This document shows, one piece after another, positions 17,271-25,181 of a stretch of 47,305 nt of DNA. Each line of letters begins with the position of its first letter. Within the stretch, counting starts at the first letter, position 1. Below the pieces are notes generated by a model, which was not told the origin of the DNA, did not search any database, and saw only the letters and a program-made list of their open reading frames with translations. The stretch spans positions 1 to 47,305 of the forward strand of contig JAHDEL010000024.1 of the NCBI GenBank assembly GCA_020628855.1, given 5' to 3'. The stretch is from Saprospiraceae bacterium. GTDB lineage: Bacteria > Bacteroidota > Bacteroidia > Chitinophagales > Saprospiraceae. A program made the position numbers and the translations under genes.

Positions 17271-20123
17271 ATGGACAATCGATTTATCTACAAAAAAAGC
17301 ATATTCTTACTTGGCATTTTCACTTGTTTCGCTTTAGGTGCATTTGGACAAATTGCTAGTTTTTCATACTTCTCAAATTTTGATGACGATATCAACGGGT
17401 ATTCACCTACTGTATTTGGGAATCCTTCAATAGAAACAGTAGATGGTCAGCAGGTCGTTAGACTTGAGGGAGATGAATTCTTCAGTCTACCCAATGCACT
17501 TCACGAATCAATTGACCCTAATCAAGATGTAGAGATTCACGTCAGATTTAAAATCACTGATACTTACCTAGAAACACCTTATTCTGGAACTGGCGAATTT
17601 GGTGAAGATGGACGTAGAGTATTACTGAGCAATAGATACTTTGATTGGGATGGTTTGGGATTTGATATTTATACACAATACGATGGAGAAGATCTCAGAA
17701 TTTTGATGGGTTTCGGCGATGGTCAAAACGATGGACAAAGAGTTTGGAATGTTACAATTCAAGAAGATGAATGGATAGATCTCAGAATGACAATGCGTTT
17801 CAACAACCCAAGACCAAGTGTTGTATTTAAGCTAAATGGCATATACAATCACACTACCATTGTACCAATGTATGTTAATACTGACATTTTGAAAAATGCC
17901 TTGGATATGAGTCAACTTTGGATAGGCACTGCTATGGACGATGATCTTCAATGGGGTAATTATGCATACGCAGAAACATTGATAGACTATCTTAAAATCT
18001 ACAACCCACCATACGTAGGTAATCCAACTGAAGTCTCTAATTCTTTGAACATCCTCAAAGATCATCTTACAGGAATAGCTCCACTAACAGAAACTGAACA
18101 GAAGGCAGAAGTTACTCATATTGTAAATCATTGGGATGATAATACCTATCAAGCTCTATCTACTGAAATCCATGATTACATGGATACTTATGCTAATGAG
18201 GTAGGAACAGTACATGAATTTTATCCAGAAATGGTTTCGCCAGAGCAAGTTGAAGCACCACGAGCATTACAATTTATGCTGATCCAGTATCTCGTTGACA
18301 ATCTTTACAATAATGACAATGTGACTTCTATGTCTGGAGTCTCTGTTCTTGACCATGAAGTATTTCCAGGCTCTGTGGATCCAGCAGCACCTAGAATAAC
18401 TGAAACAGTAACCATTGATGGTGACTACAATACAAATCCAGCAATCTTGCTTAATCAGCAAGAATTCGTAATTAGGCCTACTGGATATTATGTGGCTCCA
18501 GGAGAATTAGTGACGATTACACTACCGAGCTCAATGGTAAATCAAGGTGTCATCATACATGTTGGAGCTCACTATATTGACCTTAGAGAAGATTCAAGAT
18601 ATTTTGGACGATATCCTATGATGGCGACACTTTTCCCTGTAGACAATACTTCACTCACTCTTGCCAATCCATTTGGAGGAGCTGTATATGTCAGGCTCCC
18701 TAATGGGTCTAATTTTGGATCAGTTTCCATGACTATAAGTAATGCTGTTAAATCTCCATACTATAGTACGAAAACTGGATTTACTAATGATTTATCACAG
18801 TGGCAAACTGATGTGACGAATGCTCATGTCAATTGGGTTGATTTAGAATCTGACAACTTTCAGGCTACATTTCCAAGAGCTCTTGCCGAAATAGAATTAA
18901 ATGCTGATCTGATTTTGAATCCGCTCAATGATATTATTGCTCAATTCAACATCATGACTGGTAGACCATTCCCTAAAATACGAGCAGAGTACATGATTAG
19001 TGAGCCACAGTCTTATACTGCTGGCACCTATCCAGCAGGTTATCCTATATCTATACCTAATGGTGATTTAACAGAATCTGATGTAGAAGCCCTACCTGTC
19101 TCAGTTGTCAACCCTACGATTTTTCGAAGAACGTATGACGCAACTACACTAGTACACGAACTCGGGCATTTGCACAATATGCCTACAATGGATGAAGAAG
19201 GAGAAACCAATATTGATGTGCCGAATGTCATGGGATTCAATACTGTGCTTGGTATGCCGTTAGATACAGCTTTGTATTACTCTTCAGGCTTCCAGTTCTT
19301 AGATGGTGATGGTGCAGCATTAGATTGGATTCTGGACCCCAAATTCAGGAAAAATCAAGAAACTGATTACTTTGACGTTTCGTACCAGCTAAGAGGAGTC
19401 GCGAAATATGTAGATGTGGCTCGCCTATTCTCTTGGGATAGCTTAGGACTAATTCATAAATTTTGGTATGATGCTGAGGTGAGTAGCGGTGAATTGACTG
19501 AGGGTACTTGGTGGTTATCTTCTGATGATTTTGTACAAGTAGCTTCAGATCAACTTGGATTCAACTTTGCACCACTTTGGCACCTTTGGGGTAATATCCC
19601 AACTCAAGCTAAAATCACAGCCTTAGAGGGATTTCCAAAAGAACATAGAATCAAAGATAGAATATTGCATTACAGGAGTCTAGTACCTGCTAATCTTGCA
19701 GAGTTTCAAACTGTGCACAGTAGTATCACGCCTGATATTGAAGAACATCATAGAGAAAGATATGATGCTATGCTTACCTACTACGATGAGTCTGTCGCAG
19801 ACTCTATCTATCTGGTAATCGATGATATTCTTTGTACATACTTCGACACGAATTGTGATCTCACCAGTGTGGATGTGGAACTAGATGAGGATTGTATTAC
19901 ACTTTTGCCAAATCCAACAGATGGCATTTTTGAGATCGTAGGTTTGATGGCTGATTACAATATTAAAATCGTTACAGCGAATGGTAGTGTCATCAGATCG
20001 ATAAACTGCACTGCCAATTCACATTTCATTGATATATCTGAATTACCCCCAGGGATTCTTTTTGTTCAAATCACAAACGAAAACAATGCTTTGATTTCTC
20101 TAGAGAAAATAATAAAACAATAG
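17271..20123 (+). CDS. Secreted M60/enhancin-like zinc metallopeptidase with T9SS sorting domain
   Basis: 950 residues. A signal peptide (about 1-27, AFGQ) is followed by a LamG/concanavalin-like beta-sandwich (about 35-250, FKLNGIYNHTTI), a helical linker, and an M60 peptidase region (about 400-800). The M60 hallmarks are GYYVAPGELVTITLP, the NPFGGAVYVRLP block, and the zinc motif H629-E-L-G-H633 followed by a downstream GETN segment that corresponds to the third-ligand Glu region of M60 enzymes. Family members cleave mucin-type or other O-glycoproteins outside the cell. The last 75 residues form a type A T9SS domain very like that of the SASA protein (CI.L.PNPT.G.F start, SLEKI.K end). It is preceded by copy C of the shared regulatory element. 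Confidence 0.88.
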   Translation: MDNRFIYKKSIFLLGIFTCFALGAFGQIASFSYFSNFDDDINGYSPTVFGNPSIETVDGQQVVRLEGDEFFSLPNALHESIDPNQDVEIHVRFKITDTYLETPYSGTGEFGEDGRRVLLSNRYFDWDGLGFDIYTQYDGEDLRILMGFGDGQNDGQRVWNVTIQEDEWIDLRMTMRFNNPRPSVVFKLNGIYNHTTIVPMYVNTDILKNALDMSQLWIGTAMDDDLQWGNYAYAETLIDYLKIYNPPYVGNPTEVSNSLNILKDHLTGIAPLTETEQKAEVTHIVNHWDDNTYQALSTEIHDYMDTYANEVGTVHEFYPEMVSPEQVEAPRALQFMLIQYLVDNLYNNDNVTSMSGVSVLDHEVFPGSVDPAAPRITETVTIDGDYNTNPAILLNQQEFVIRPTGYYVAPGELVTITLPSSMVNQGVIIHVGAHYIDLREDSRYFGRYPMMATLFPVDNTSLTLANPFGGAVYVRLPNGSNFGSVSMTISNAVKSPYYSTKTGFTNDLSQWQTDVTNAHVNWVDLESDNFQATFPRALAEIELNADLILNPLNDIIAQFNIMTGRPFPKIRAEYMISEPQSYTAGTYPAGYPISIPNGDLTESDVEALPVSVVNPTIFRRTYDATTLVHELGHLHNMPTMDEEGETNIDVPNVMGFNTVLGMPLDTALYYSSGFQFLDGDGAALDWILDPKFRKNQETDYFDVSYQLRGVAKYVDVARLFSWDSLGLIHKFWYDAEVSSGELTEGTWWLSSDDFVQVASDQLGFNFAPLWHLWGNIPTQAKITALEGFPKEHRIKDRILHYRSLVPANLAEFQTVHSSITPDIEEHHRERYDAMLTYYDESVADSIYLVIDDILCTYFDTNCDLTSVDVELDEDCITLLPNPTDGIFEIVGLMADYNIKIVTANGSVIRSINCTANSHFIDISELPPGILFVQITNENNALISLEKIIKQ

Positions 20124-20318
20124 CGAGTGATCTATCAATTCCATCTGTAATGAAGCATATGTTCAGTTCTGCTATAAACGACTTATTTGGCAATGCATTG
20201 CGAAGGGTCACTCAACCTCAGAACAATTTCCAATAGTAGTCTGAACATTGCTTCTATACATGGCTTCCAGTCAAATTATTTTCTTTAAATTTCTCTTTAT
20301 AATCGCAAAATATTGGTA

Positions 20319-20353
20319 GGGTTTTCTAGGCTAGAGTTGTTCCATTTATGAAG
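20319..20353 (+). promoter_or_regulatory. Repeated regulatory element, copy D (upstream of LuxR-type gene)
   Basis: GGGTTTTC at 20319 and GTTGTT at 20336-20341 are 17 nt apart, followed by CCATTTATGAAG. The 5-prime flank matches copy A closely (AAAATATTGGTAGGG against AAAACATTGGTAGGG). The regulator ATG is 85 nt past GTTGTT. The ATG inside ATTTATGAAG opens a 63-codon reading frame that does not look like a protein. Confidence 0.65.
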
Positions 20354-20420
20354 CATGTGCCTCACTTAACTTGCAATGCATTGATGAGTGAGTGCAGTAC
20401 AATATTCTTTTACATTAAAC

Positions 20421-20678
20421 ATGAATACTATGAATCAGCAACCTTTAAAATTGAATCACAATCAACACTTAATCTTAGCAAGTCTAACTTCAAGAGAGCA
20501 AGAGGTTCTGCAACTGATATCTCATGGTTTCTCTACTAAAGATATTTGTAAAGAACTCTTCTTAGGAAAGTCAACTATAGAAACCTATCGTAACAGATTA
20601 CTCTCCAAATTTGATTGCAAGAATATGGCACAGCTTGTGAGAAGGGGATTCGAAATAGGCCTACTTGGTATATCCTAG
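20421..20678 (+). CDS. Stand-alone LuxR-type (GerE) HTH DNA-binding protein
   Basis: 85 residues from the ATG at 20421 (a second ATG lies at 20430; the GTG at 20388 would add 11 residues). Nearly the whole protein is one LuxR/GerE helix-turn-helix: LTSREQEVLQLISHGFSTKD, then FLGKSTIETYRNRLLSKF and a final helix MAQLVRRGFEIGLL. It has no receiver, autoinducer or PAS domain, so its activity must be set by its abundance or by a partner. It carries copy D of the element shared with three giant secreted proteins, which makes it a candidate member and possibly controller of that set. A bidirectional hairpin follows. Confidence 0.87.
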   Translation: MNTMNQQPLKLNHNQHLILASLTSREQEVLQLISHGFSTKDICKELFLGKSTIETYRNRLLSKFDCKNMAQLVRRGFEIGLLGIS

Positions 20679-20728
20679 GATTTTTTTGGAAAGTCACTTC
20701 CCCTAATCAAATAGAAAAAAGAAGATAA

Positions 20729-20762
20729 TACTTGGGGTGCGCCAATAAACACACCCCAGGTA
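20729..20762. terminator. Bidirectional terminator between LuxR-type and metzincin genes
   Basis: An 11-bp stem (20729-20739 with 20752-20762, one G-U pair on one strand) separates two convergent genes. On the minus strand it is followed by a T-rich tract (complement of the A-rich run at 20712-20728). On the plus strand the tract is weak. Confidence 0.7.
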
Positions 20763-20766
20763 TTTA

Positions 20767-21912
20767 TCACTCGTTAACTATTGAGATTTCTACACCTGCA
20801 CTAATCGGAGATCTCACATCTCTTCTAAAGCGCATGCCCTTCACCTTATAGATATATGTTCCTTCTGGTTGGTTCTTCCAATAGATAGTACCAACACCTT
20901 GGTTGTTTGATCTTGCTCGGAATGTTTTGTGACCATTCAGTTTACCATCTGTATCATACCTATACAATCTTATCCAGTAATAAGGTTTGTGGAGCTTCTG
21001 TGTATTTGTAAACTGCAATGCCACTGTATTACCCTCGGAAGTGACCTCTAAACCTGGCGTACTAAGATTTTTAGCATAATACATCCTTAATGCTTTCTTG
21101 TCATAGTTAGAAAACTCTCCTGAATATTGTGAGGTGGGATTCATGATAGAAGTAGAATTTTCCTGCGGAGTACCATGAATATGAACACCATTATCATCTG
21201 AGTCACCAGTATGCAAGAGACCTATTATATGGCAGAGTTCATGCATCATACCTGATTTTATAACTCCCGGCGAAAATGACTCCCACCCAGGGTGTACACT
21301 AATGTATCTACCTGGTCTACCAGAATTAGATATTTCCGCTAATGCCATTACCACAGGCAAATCGCAGAAATGATCAGCAGAAGCAAATACAGAGCAGTCG
21401 CTATCTGCAGCAATAAATACATCGGCTTTATGCTGAAATGGAGTAAATGAAAATGCAATTCCGAGGTTAGTAATAGCATTGATTTCAGCAGCAGCCTCTA
21501 GAAAGCCATCACGCACTTTGGGGCCACATACACTTAATATGCTCGGAGCCAACCATAACTTTACACCCTTTTCGCAATTCGTTTTGGAAAGGGCGTTATT
21601 CATTTTGACACCACGTTGTCTGGGGATAACAGCATCTGCTAAGTCTTCATCGGGATCAACGACATATCCATGTTCCATGTCATAGATTACTCTGTCCTTA
21701 TTAAATACAACATCTTCTTGATAATAAATAACGTCATCTTCAATCTTGAGATCATCAGGTCGAAACCCACTTTCTTCCATAAATTGTAAGATTGCTTGAT
21801 CTGCAGATTGGTTGCTATCAGATTGTGATTCTTGAATGCACGCCACAGTCAGCAAACAGATGTAAGCAAGCAGTGCACAATATCGAAAATTCAATACTTT
21901 GTAGTTAGGCAT
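20767..21912 (-). CDS. Metzincin zinc metalloprotease lipoprotein (M57-like)
   Basis: 381 residues. A lipoprotein signal peptide ends in LLTVAC (Cys at about 25), predicting membrane anchoring. The zinc motif HExxHxxGxxH is present as H224-E-L-C-H228-I-I-G-L-L-H234, and a plausible Met-turn SIMNPTS follows about 28 residues later. That is the metzincin layout, closest to the Bacteroidota M57 (HEIGH) group. A C-terminal beta-sandwich (about 285-381, FN3-like, YWIRLYRYDTDG) follows. Six cysteines lie within the mature protein, including one inside the zinc motif. A candidate small secreted Cys peptide is encoded 46 bp upstream on the same strand. The substrate is unknown. Confidence 0.87.
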   Translation of the reverse strand: MPNYKVLNFRYCALLAYICLLTVACIQESQSDSNQSADQAILQFMEESGFRPDDLKIEDDVIYYQEDVVFNKDRVIYDMEHGYVVDPDEDLADAVIPRQRGVKMNNALSKTNCEKGVKLWLAPSILSVCGPKVRDGFLEAAAEINAITNLGIAFSFTPFQHKADVFIAADSDCSVFASADHFCDLPVVMALAEISNSGRPGRYISVHPGWESFSPGVIKSGMMHELCHIIGLLHTGDSDDNGVHIHGTPQENSTSIMNPTSQYSGEFSNYDKKALRMYYAKNLSTPGLEVTSEGNTVALQFTNTQKLHKPYYWIRLYRYDTDGKLNGHKTFRARSNNQGVGTIYWKNQPEGTYIYKVKGMRFRRDVRSPISAGVEISIVNE

Positions 21913-21958
21913 AGTGTTTTCTTTTAATGGTGATTGAATAATTCAAAGTTGATCCAAG

Positions 21959-22060
21959 TCAGGCTCCGCATCTTGGGTGTTCACCATTATTAACACATTC
22001 GTGGTTTTCGCTTAATGCATGGCTACAAAAAATCAAGGAAAATAACATCAGTCTATTCAC
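21959..22060 (-). CDS. Candidate small secreted two-cysteine peptide
   Basis: A 33-codon frame read from GTG at 22060 (29 codons from ATG at 22048), ending TGA at 21959. The N-terminus MLFSLIFCSHA looks like a short signal sequence, and the remainder, SENHECVNNGEHPRCGA, has two cysteines nine residues apart around a Gly, a pattern I associate with tiny Bacteroidota peptides ending in ECxNGG...C. It is in the same orientation as the metzincin gene, 46 bp upstream of its start. Evidence is limited to composition and position; it could be a chance frame. Confidence 0.35.
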   Translation of the reverse strand: MNRLMLFSLIFCSHALSENHECVNNGEHPRCGA

Positions 22061-22178
22061 AATATGTCATCTATCTGAGAGTAATGATCGATAATCTTTC
22101 ACCTTAGTCAGAAAATAATAGGTTCATCACCAAAGGAATTTCCTATCCTTGCAGTCTAATAAGGTATAGCATTTCATC

Positions 22179-24461
22179 ATGAAGAATTTCATCACTCTAC
22201 TCACCCTATTGACTTCGTTAACAATCAATGCACAAGACTTCTATGATCTTTCTCAAGTGCAGACACTAGAGATATCATTTGCTGAAAGTAATTGGGATCA
22301 ATTAATGGATCAAGCCTATTCTGCAGAAAGCGGATATATAATGGCGCAAAGTATTGCAATTAATGGGACTGTTTTTGACAGCATTGGTGTGAAATACAAG
22401 GGCAATAGCTCATACCGAGAGACACAAGTAAAAAACCCTTGGCATATTGAATTAGACACTTATAAAGATCAAGATTATCAGGGTTACACAGACATCAAAT
22501 TAGCTAATGGATATAAAGATCCTTCCATGATAAGAGAAGCCTTAGCTTATCAAATTGTCAGACAATATATGGATGCGCCGCTAGCTAACTTTACAAATCT
22601 CTATGTCAATGGTGAGTTAATAGGACTCTATACAAATACTGAATCCGTTTCTAAAAAATTCATGGCTAATAACTTTGGCTCTAAGGAGAATACAAGATTC
22701 AAATGTTCGCCACCTGATGGAGCAGGTCCTCAGTCGAATGACTATCCTAATCTTGTCTATATGGGACAAGATAGTTCAGACTATTATGCATCTTATGAAC
22801 TAAAGTCTGATTTTGGGTGGCAAGAACTCATCGATCTTTGTGATACTTTATCTAACCATACTGATGCTATAGATAGAATGCTTGATGTGGATAGAGTACT
22901 CTGGATGCTCGCCTTCGATAATGTTACAGTTAATCTCGATAGTTATATTGGTGCCTTCTCTCAAAACTACTATCTCTATCGCAGTGATTTTGATAGGTTT
23001 CTTCCTGTGATTTGGGATCTCAATGAAGCATTTGGCGTCTTTTCTCAAACAGGAACAAGCAGTCTCAACAATACAACAGCGAAACAACAAATGACTCATC
23101 TTTTGCATGAAAATGACAGCGAATTTCCTCTTGTACAAAAGTTATTAAGCGTCCCAACATACAAGCGCATGTATCTTGCTCATATTAAAACAATTCTCTT
23201 GGAGAATTTTGATAATAACGCTTACTATGATATGGCTCTTTCGCTTCAGTCAACTATCGATGCCTCTATACAGGCCGATAATAATAAATTCTACACTTAT
23301 GCTAATTTTCTGAGCAACCTAGACAGCGATGTAGGAGGTGGTGGAGGACCAGGAGGTGGCCAATCCGCACCTGGTATCACGAATCTCATGGATGCTAGGA
23401 GTGACTATCTCTTAGGACTCAGTGATTTCACTGTAATAGAACCTGAGATTTCTAACATTGTATTATCAAATACAACTCCTCAACTCAATGAGACGATCTA
23501 CATCACTGCTAATTTGGTTAATGAAAACGCAGTATTTCTAGGATACCGCACCCAAGATGTCGCTCCATTCACTAGGACACCAATGTTTGATGATGGGATG
23601 CATGGTGATGGATCTGCAAACGATGGTGTATATGGAGTGGAACTCACTCTTAATTCAGAAAGTACTCAGTACTACATCTATGCTGAAAATGACAATATTG
23701 GTAAATTTTCGCCTGTTCGTGCCGAATATGAATACCATATTGTTACTGCATCTTTAGTAGGTAATGAACCGAAAGACTTAGTTATCAATGAATTCTTAGC
23801 ATCAAATGACTCCACTATTTCAGATCAAGATGGAGAATATGATGATTGGATAGAAATCTATAATAATAGCGATGAGGATAGAGATATCAGCGGGTATTAT
23901 CTGTCAGACAACGTCGACGATCTCAATAAGTGGGCTTTCCCTGAAGGCACCCAAATCGCAAGTGGAGATTTCCTCATCATTTGGGCTGATGAGGATGAAG
24001 AGCAAGAAGGTCTACATGCTAGCTTCAAGCTATCTTCTTCAGGCGAATCAGTCATTCTCAGCAACTCAGAAACAGATATCCTTGATGCCATTATCTATCC
24101 AGAACAAACCTCTGATATTTCATTTGGAAGGTATGAAAATGGTGTCGGTGATTTCCAAGCCATGCCTCCAACTCATAATGCAGAGAACGTGATTTTCACC
24201 AATACAGATAATGTCTCAATCACAAATCACAACTTACAAGTCTACCCTGTTCCAGCTTCGCAGACACTTACGATCTATTCAGATATTCTACTTGACAGAA
24301 TACACATCTTTGGGCAAAATGGCCAGAAAGTTTTGGAACAATCTACAAATAGCAATCTGATAAGAATTGACATCAGCAACTTAACTCAAGGTGTTTATTG
24401 GATTAGAGGGATTACAGATCAAGGATTACCCATGCAAGAAAAACTAATAATTGTCGAATAG
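22179..24461 (+). CDS. Secreted CotH-kinase-fold protein with lamin-tail domain and T9SS sorting domain
   Basis: 760 residues. A signal peptide (about 1-18, TINA) leads into a CotH-like domain (about 25-380) with VKYKGNSSYR, the KLANGYKDPSMIREALAYQI block, NLYVNGELIGLYTNTESVSK and the WDLNEAFG acidic motif expected in these atypical protein kinases. A Gly-rich linker (GGGGGPGGG, about 387-395) follows, then an Ig-like module, a lamin-tail domain (about 525-650, LVINEFLASNDS and DDWIEIYNNSDEDRDISGY) and a type A T9SS domain (last 75, VYPVPASQTLTI). CotH of Bacillus phosphorylates spore-coat proteins; a surface or cargo-phosphorylation role here is inference. Its sorting domain is clearly different from those of the SASA and M60 proteins. 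Confidence 0.9.
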   Translation: MKNFITLLTLLTSLTINAQDFYDLSQVQTLEISFAESNWDQLMDQAYSAESGYIMAQSIAINGTVFDSIGVKYKGNSSYRETQVKNPWHIELDTYKDQDYQGYTDIKLANGYKDPSMIREALAYQIVRQYMDAPLANFTNLYVNGELIGLYTNTESVSKKFMANNFGSKENTRFKCSPPDGAGPQSNDYPNLVYMGQDSSDYYASYELKSDFGWQELIDLCDTLSNHTDAIDRMLDVDRVLWMLAFDNVTVNLDSYIGAFSQNYYLYRSDFDRFLPVIWDLNEAFGVFSQTGTSSLNNTTAKQQMTHLLHENDSEFPLVQKLLSVPTYKRMYLAHIKTILLENFDNNAYYDMALSLQSTIDASIQADNNKFYTYANFLSNLDSDVGGGGGPGGGQSAPGITNLMDARSDYLLGLSDFTVIEPEISNIVLSNTTPQLNETIYITANLVNENAVFLGYRTQDVAPFTRTPMFDDGMHGDGSANDGVYGVELTLNSESTQYYIYAENDNIGKFSPVRAEYEYHIVTASLVGNEPKDLVINEFLASNDSTISDQDGEYDDWIEIYNNSDEDRDISGYYLSDNVDDLNKWAFPEGTQIASGDFLIIWADEDEEQEGLHASFKLSSSGESVILSNSETDILDAIIYPEQTSDISFGRYENGVGDFQAMPPTHNAENVIFTNTDNVSITNHNLQVYPVPASQTLTIYSDILLDRIHIFGQNGQKVLEQSTNSNLIRIDISNLTQGVYWIRGITDQGLPMQEKLIIVE

Positions 24462-24488
24462 AGGAGAGAATACCTTGATTCAATTCAC

Positions 24489-24920
24489 ATGTTCAGAACA
24501 AGAGACTATCTTTTAGAAGGCCAGAAAGCAGCTGTTTTTCAAGTGCTTTCAAATCTAGAAAAGTTTGGAGAACTTCACCCGCTTATTCAAAAAGTCGAGC
24601 GAGTTGACTCTGATAGTGTTGAACCAATTTTTCAAGTATTTGAACAACCATTTTCTTGGGTACCAATTACTATCAAGTATAGAGCAAATGTTACTACTAC
24701 AAGTGATGATTCTATTCAGTACGCGATTACAACACTTCCCTTAACATCGGTATTCTTAGAGTACAAACTGAGTCAACTCTCCGCCTCGTCTATCCAAGTC
24801 AAAGTATCTATAGAAATACAAAGCAAACTTATTGGCAAAGGAATATTGATGTATAAAATGCTAGATGCCCAGGATAATACAATGTCATCATTACAAAACC
24901 TACTCTCTCATCAGAATTGA
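24489..24920 (+). CDS. SRPBCC-family (START-like) small protein
   Basis: 143 residues. The N-terminal pattern FRTRDYLLEGQKAAVFQVLSN followed by alternating beta-strands and a C-terminal helix fits the SRPBCC/polyketide-cyclase-like hydrophobic ligand-binding fold. No catalytic residues can be assigned. It begins 27 bp after the CotH gene on the same strand, so read-through transcription is likely. Ligand unknown. Confidence 0.72.
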   Translation: MFRTRDYLLEGQKAAVFQVLSNLEKFGELHPLIQKVERVDSDSVEPIFQVFEQPFSWVPITIKYRANVTTTSDDSIQYAITTLPLTSVFLEYKLSQLSASSIQVKVSIEIQSKLIGKGILMYKMLDAQDNTMSSLQNLLSHQN

Positions 24921-25014
24921 CCAATATCCTTTTTCTAAGACTCCGATTCTTTATTCTAAAAGTCACAAACTTAGATGCCAAAAGTTATAAGTATAAAGCA
25001 TTGATTCATTCGCC

Positions 25015-25077
25015 ATGCGAACATCTCTTGTATATTATACCATTCTTCTTCTGTTGACATTTAACGGTTCTTGCTAA
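25015..25077 (+). pseudogene. Truncated lipoprotein-signal-like frame
   Basis: A 20-codon frame starting MRTSLVYYTILLLLTF has a positively charged start, a hydrophobic core and a Cys (FNGSC) at its very end, immediately followed by TAA. The same frame stays open for another 27 codons after the stop. It looks like a lipoprotein signal peptide cut by a stop codon at the lipobox, either a decayed gene or chance. The rest of the 24921-25181 gap shows nothing else. Confidence 0.25.
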
Positions 25078-25181
25078 AGTATTGGCAAGAGTCTGTGGTC
25101 TGCTATTTTAGGGAGCTACTTCTTGGAAAATGAAGAAGTAGTTATATTAGTCATTACTTAACCAGACATGACTATTATTCG

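Noticed and set aside
20348-20539. 63-codon frame opened by the ATG within element copy D
   Set aside because: It overlaps the LuxR-type gene in another frame and has no protein-like pattern; the ATG is part of the DNA element.
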